NCBI GenBank assembly: GCA_003646935.1
Contig: QMLW01000082.1
Location: 1-7,444, forward strand
From: Deltaproteobacteria bacterium
GTDB taxonomy: Bacteria > Desulfobacterota > DSM-4660 > Desulfatiglandales > B25-G16
Direction of reading: 5' to 3'
Length of the DNA: 7,444 bases
Below the pieces are notes generated by a model that was given only the letters and a program-made list of their open reading frames with translations, was not told where the DNA came from and ran no database searches. This document shows, one piece after another, positions 6,120-7,444 of this stretch (position 1 is its first letter; the number at the start of each line of letters is the position of its first letter). The translations under genes and the position numbers were made by a program.

Positions 6120-6156
6120 GAAGGGCGAGAGCGTATCTCCCCCTTCTCATTCTTTT
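6120..6156 (+). terminator. Terminator-like hairpin after the HMA gene
   Basis: GAAGGG (6120-6125) pairs with CCCTTC (6141-6146), then a C-C mismatch, then GAGA (6127-6130) pairs with TCTC (6136-6139) around a 5-nt loop. A moderately T-rich tail follows (TCATTCTTTT). It lies about 70 nt past the stop at 6051 and probably ends the 4526-6051 transcript. The rest of the 6052-6338 gap shows a second small inverted repeat (AGGCCA 6090-6095 / TGGCCT 6108-6113) and AT-rich sequence leading to ssb, with no convincing gene. Confidence 0.5.
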
Positions 6157-6273
6157 ACTTGACTCTATTTGAAATTCCCTTCCGTCAACCAAAAACATCG
6201 GACAATGCTATACGCATATCTATACAGTCCAATCCTATGAACATAGTACGCGCACCTTTTAGATAATTTTGCG

Positions 6274-6301
6274 TTGAAAATTTTAACCACTGTGCTAAGT
6301 T
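6274..6301 (+). promoter_or_regulatory. Possible promoter for ssb
   Basis: TTGAAA (6274-6279, 5/6 to consensus) and an extended-type TGC before TAAGTT (6296-6301, 3/6), spacer 16 nt, lie 37 nt before the ssb ATG. The -10 is poor, so this is tentative. ssb very likely has some promoter in this gap, because a terminator-like hairpin precedes it. Confidence 0.3.
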
Positions 6302-6338
6302 TCCCTAAGATAGACGAATCTTTAAGGGGGAGGTATCT

Positions 6339-6755
6339 ATGGCGAGTTTAAATAAGGTGATGCTGATAGGTTATCTTGGCGCTGATCCAGAGTTACGTTA
6401 CACACCAAGCGGCTCCCCGGTTGCTAACTTTAGAATAGCCACCACAGAACAGTGGACAGACAGGGAAGGAGAAAAGCAGGAGAAGACTGAATGGCACAGA
6501 ATTGTAGCATGGAGAAAATTGGCAGAGACCTGTGGCGAATACTTGCATAAAGGGAGCCTTGTCTATGTAGAGGGAAGACTGGAGACCAGGAACTGGGAGG
6601 ATCGGGATGGGAATAAGAGGTGGACTACAGAGATTCTTGCCTGGCGAGTGCAGATGCTCGACAGGAAAGGAGAACCCACAGGTCCTCCGCCTACGGAAGA
6701 ACCCTTTCTTGGGGAAGAGCCGCCCGATGCCCCCGATGATGATATCCCGTTCTAG
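6339..6755 (+). CDS. ssb: Single-stranded DNA-binding protein
   Basis: Cytoplasmic homotetrameric protein that coats single-stranded DNA during replication, repair and recombination and recruits partner enzymes. 138 aa: an OB fold over about residues 1-110, starting with the classic N-terminus ([20 protein letters not shown]) and carrying the EWHRIVAW segment (about 50-57) and the [11 protein letters not shown] strand (about 76-86). A short Pro/Glu-rich linker follows, ending in the acidic tip DDDIPF, the docking peptide for partner proteins. The linker is short relative to E. coli SSB (178 aa). A good Shine-Dalgarno (GGGGGAGGT, about 6326-6334) sits 4 nt before the ATG. It converges on tatA with only 9 bp between the stop codons. 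Nothing unusual in its sequence. Confidence 0.97.
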   Translation: MASLNKVMLIGYLGADPELRYTPSGSPVANFRIATTEQWTDREGEKQEKTEWHRIVAWRKLAETCGEYLHKGSLVYVEGRLETRNWEDRDGNKRWTTEILAWRVQMLDRKGEPTGPPPTEEPFLGEEPPDAPDDDIPF

Positions 6756-6764
6756 GGAATACGA

Positions 6765-6974
6765 CTACTTGGCCTGAGCATCGGTTTTTTCGTTTTCCCC
6801 CTTGCTCTCTTCGGTATCAGGGGGTATCTCCTTCGGTTTTTCGCTCGTGGATTCTCTAAAGTTCTTTATACCCTTACCGAGGCCCCTACCGATTTCGGGA
6901 AGTCTGCTTGCACCGAAGATTATCAGGATAATAACTAGAATAATGAGTAATTCCGGCATGCCTAGGCCAAACAT
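6765..6974 (-). CDS. tatA: Twin-arginine translocase subunit TatA/TatE
   Basis: Small inner-membrane protein that oligomerises to form the pore or membrane-weakening assembly of the Tat pathway, which exports folded, often cofactor-bearing proteins with TatC. 69 aa in the usual order: short N-terminus with a polar residue (Glu8), one transmembrane helix (about 9-20), the [17 protein letters not shown] hinge and amphipathic helix (about 20-36) with the conserved Phe-Gly, then a charged, disordered Glu/Lys tail. The ATG is preceded by GAGGT at a proper distance. Its own promoter lies 33 nt upstream. No tatC is adjacent in this window. The family also contains TatB, but the short length and hinge favour TatA/E. 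Confidence 0.95.
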   Translation of the reverse strand: MFGLGMPELLIILVIILIIFGASRLPEIGRGLGKGIKNFRESTSEKPKEIPPDTEESKGENEKTDAQAK

Positions 6975-7006
6975 CTACGCACCTCGCATACAAATTTCTT
7001 ATCTTC

Positions 7007-7035
7007 ACTATAGGAGGTCTCGAAGCATAAGTCAA
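7007..7035 (-). promoter_or_regulatory. Sigma-70 promoter for tatA
   Basis: On the minus strand, TTGACT (7035-7030) and TATAGT (7012-7007) are each 5/6 to consensus and are separated by exactly 17 nt. Transcription would begin near 7000, giving a leader of about 25 nt to the tatA ATG. This makes tatA expressible independently of sucD upstream. Confidence 0.75.
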
Positions 7036-7091
7036 TCGCTGTTTACCGCTAATTGATAAACTGCCCCTTACTGCCGCAGGAAAAATCGGGA

Positions 7092-7444
7092 TCAAGAACC
7101 CCTAAAAACTCCCAAGGCGGTGCTCCCCAGTTGGCCGAGATTCAGGACAACGGTAATTCCGTGATCCCTGAGCGCCTTTATCTTATCCTCGGCCTTACCC
7201 TTTCCTCCGGAGATGATTGCGCCGGCGTGGCCCATCCTTCTTCCCGGCGGTGCTGTCTGCCCGGCAACAAAGGCCACCACGGGCTTGGTGAACTCTCGCT
7301 CGATATATTCCGCCGCCTCTTCCTCCGCGCTACCTCCTATCTCGCCTATTATCACTACGCCCGCTGTGCTTTCATCCTCCTTGAACCACCGGAGGTGATC
7401 CACAAATGATGTCCCAACAATCGGATCACCACCCAGGCCGATGC
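7092..7444 (-). CDS. sucD: Succinyl-CoA ligase (ADP/GDP-forming) alpha subunit, C-terminal part
   Basis: Alpha subunit of succinyl-CoA synthetase, which interconverts succinyl-CoA and succinate with formation of ATP or GTP in the TCA cycle (or its reductive version in anaerobes). The window holds about 117 C-terminal codons of a protein usually near 290 aa; the 5' part lies beyond the right edge. Visible on the minus strand: [16 protein letters not shown], the conserved [15 protein letters not shown] segment, [24 protein letters not shown] with the active-site phosphohistidine (codon 7229-7227), and [10 protein letters not shown]. The frame continues to the window edge, so the GTG at 7403 is an internal Val, not a start. 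sucC would be expected further right. The stop is TGA at 7094-7092, with 117 bp to the tatA start. Confidence 0.95.
   Translation of the reverse strand, partial: IGLGGDPIVGTSFVDHLRWFKEDESTAGVVIIGEIGGSAEEEAAEYIEREFTKPVVAFVAGQTAPPGRRMGHAGAIISGGKGKAEDKIKALRDHGITVVLNLGQLGSTALGVFRGS

Noticed and set aside
6084..6266. A 60-codon plus-strand frame in the gap before ssb
   Set aside because: It runs straight through the terminator-like hairpin, has no ribosome binding site and no recognisable protein features.
7081..7102. sucD intrinsic terminator overlapping its stop codon
   Set aside because: On the minus strand the GGG...CCC stem has only about 3 bp plus a mismatch before the T-run, too weak to claim.

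Overview
The window (about 49% G+C by eye) looks like chromosomal DNA of a Gram-negative, probably anaerobic bacterium of the Desulfobacterota/deltaproteobacterial type. The grounds are lipoprotein signal peptides, a TatA protein, a Lon protease of the sort common in that group, and a probable selenoprotein. This placement is by resemblance and is not certain. TGA is an ordinary stop codon here (the GalU-like gene and sucD both end in TGA).

Layout, left to right. Bases 1-2228 hold the 3' nine-tenths of lon, closed by an intrinsic terminator (2263-2293). A near-consensus sigma-70 promoter (2402-2431) and a leader of about 115 nt with two clear hairpins then drive an unrecognised 275-aa protein (2554-3381). 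Next comes a divergent GalU-type nucleotidyltransferase (3577-4386). A short period-8 tandem repeat (4472-4506) precedes three co-directional genes for small exported proteins: a 170-aa lipoprotein (4526-5038), a secreted SNase-like protein lacking both catalytic arginines (5133-5654), and a hidden lipoprotein with a MerP-like HMA domain (5743-6051). The reading frame of the last gene is continuous only if an in-frame TGA at 5866-5868 is read through. A terminator-like hairpin follows at 6120-6146. Then come ssb (6339-6755) and, facing it on the minus strand, tatA (6765-6974) with its own strong promoter (7007-7035). The 3' end of sucD (7092-7444, minus) closes the window.

The most interesting item is the HMA gene. 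The TGA lies in a Cys-Glu-TGA-Pro motif exactly where MerP-like domains carry their metal-binding cysteines. A stem-loop with a G-rich apical loop sits 14-33 nt downstream, in the position expected of a bacterial SECIS element. This fits a selenocysteine-containing (CxU) heavy-metal-associated lipoprotein that conventional gene calling would miss. The caveat is that no ATG/GTG/TTG start lies in frame: the best start is ATA at 5743. A decayed gene or a base error therefore cannot be excluded.

Functionally, lon, ssb, tatA and sucD are housekeeping genes (protein quality control, DNA metabolism, folded-protein export, TCA cycle). The 4526-6051 cluster is an accessory envelope cassette of unknown purpose, possibly concerned with metal or selenium/thiol chemistry at the cell surface.
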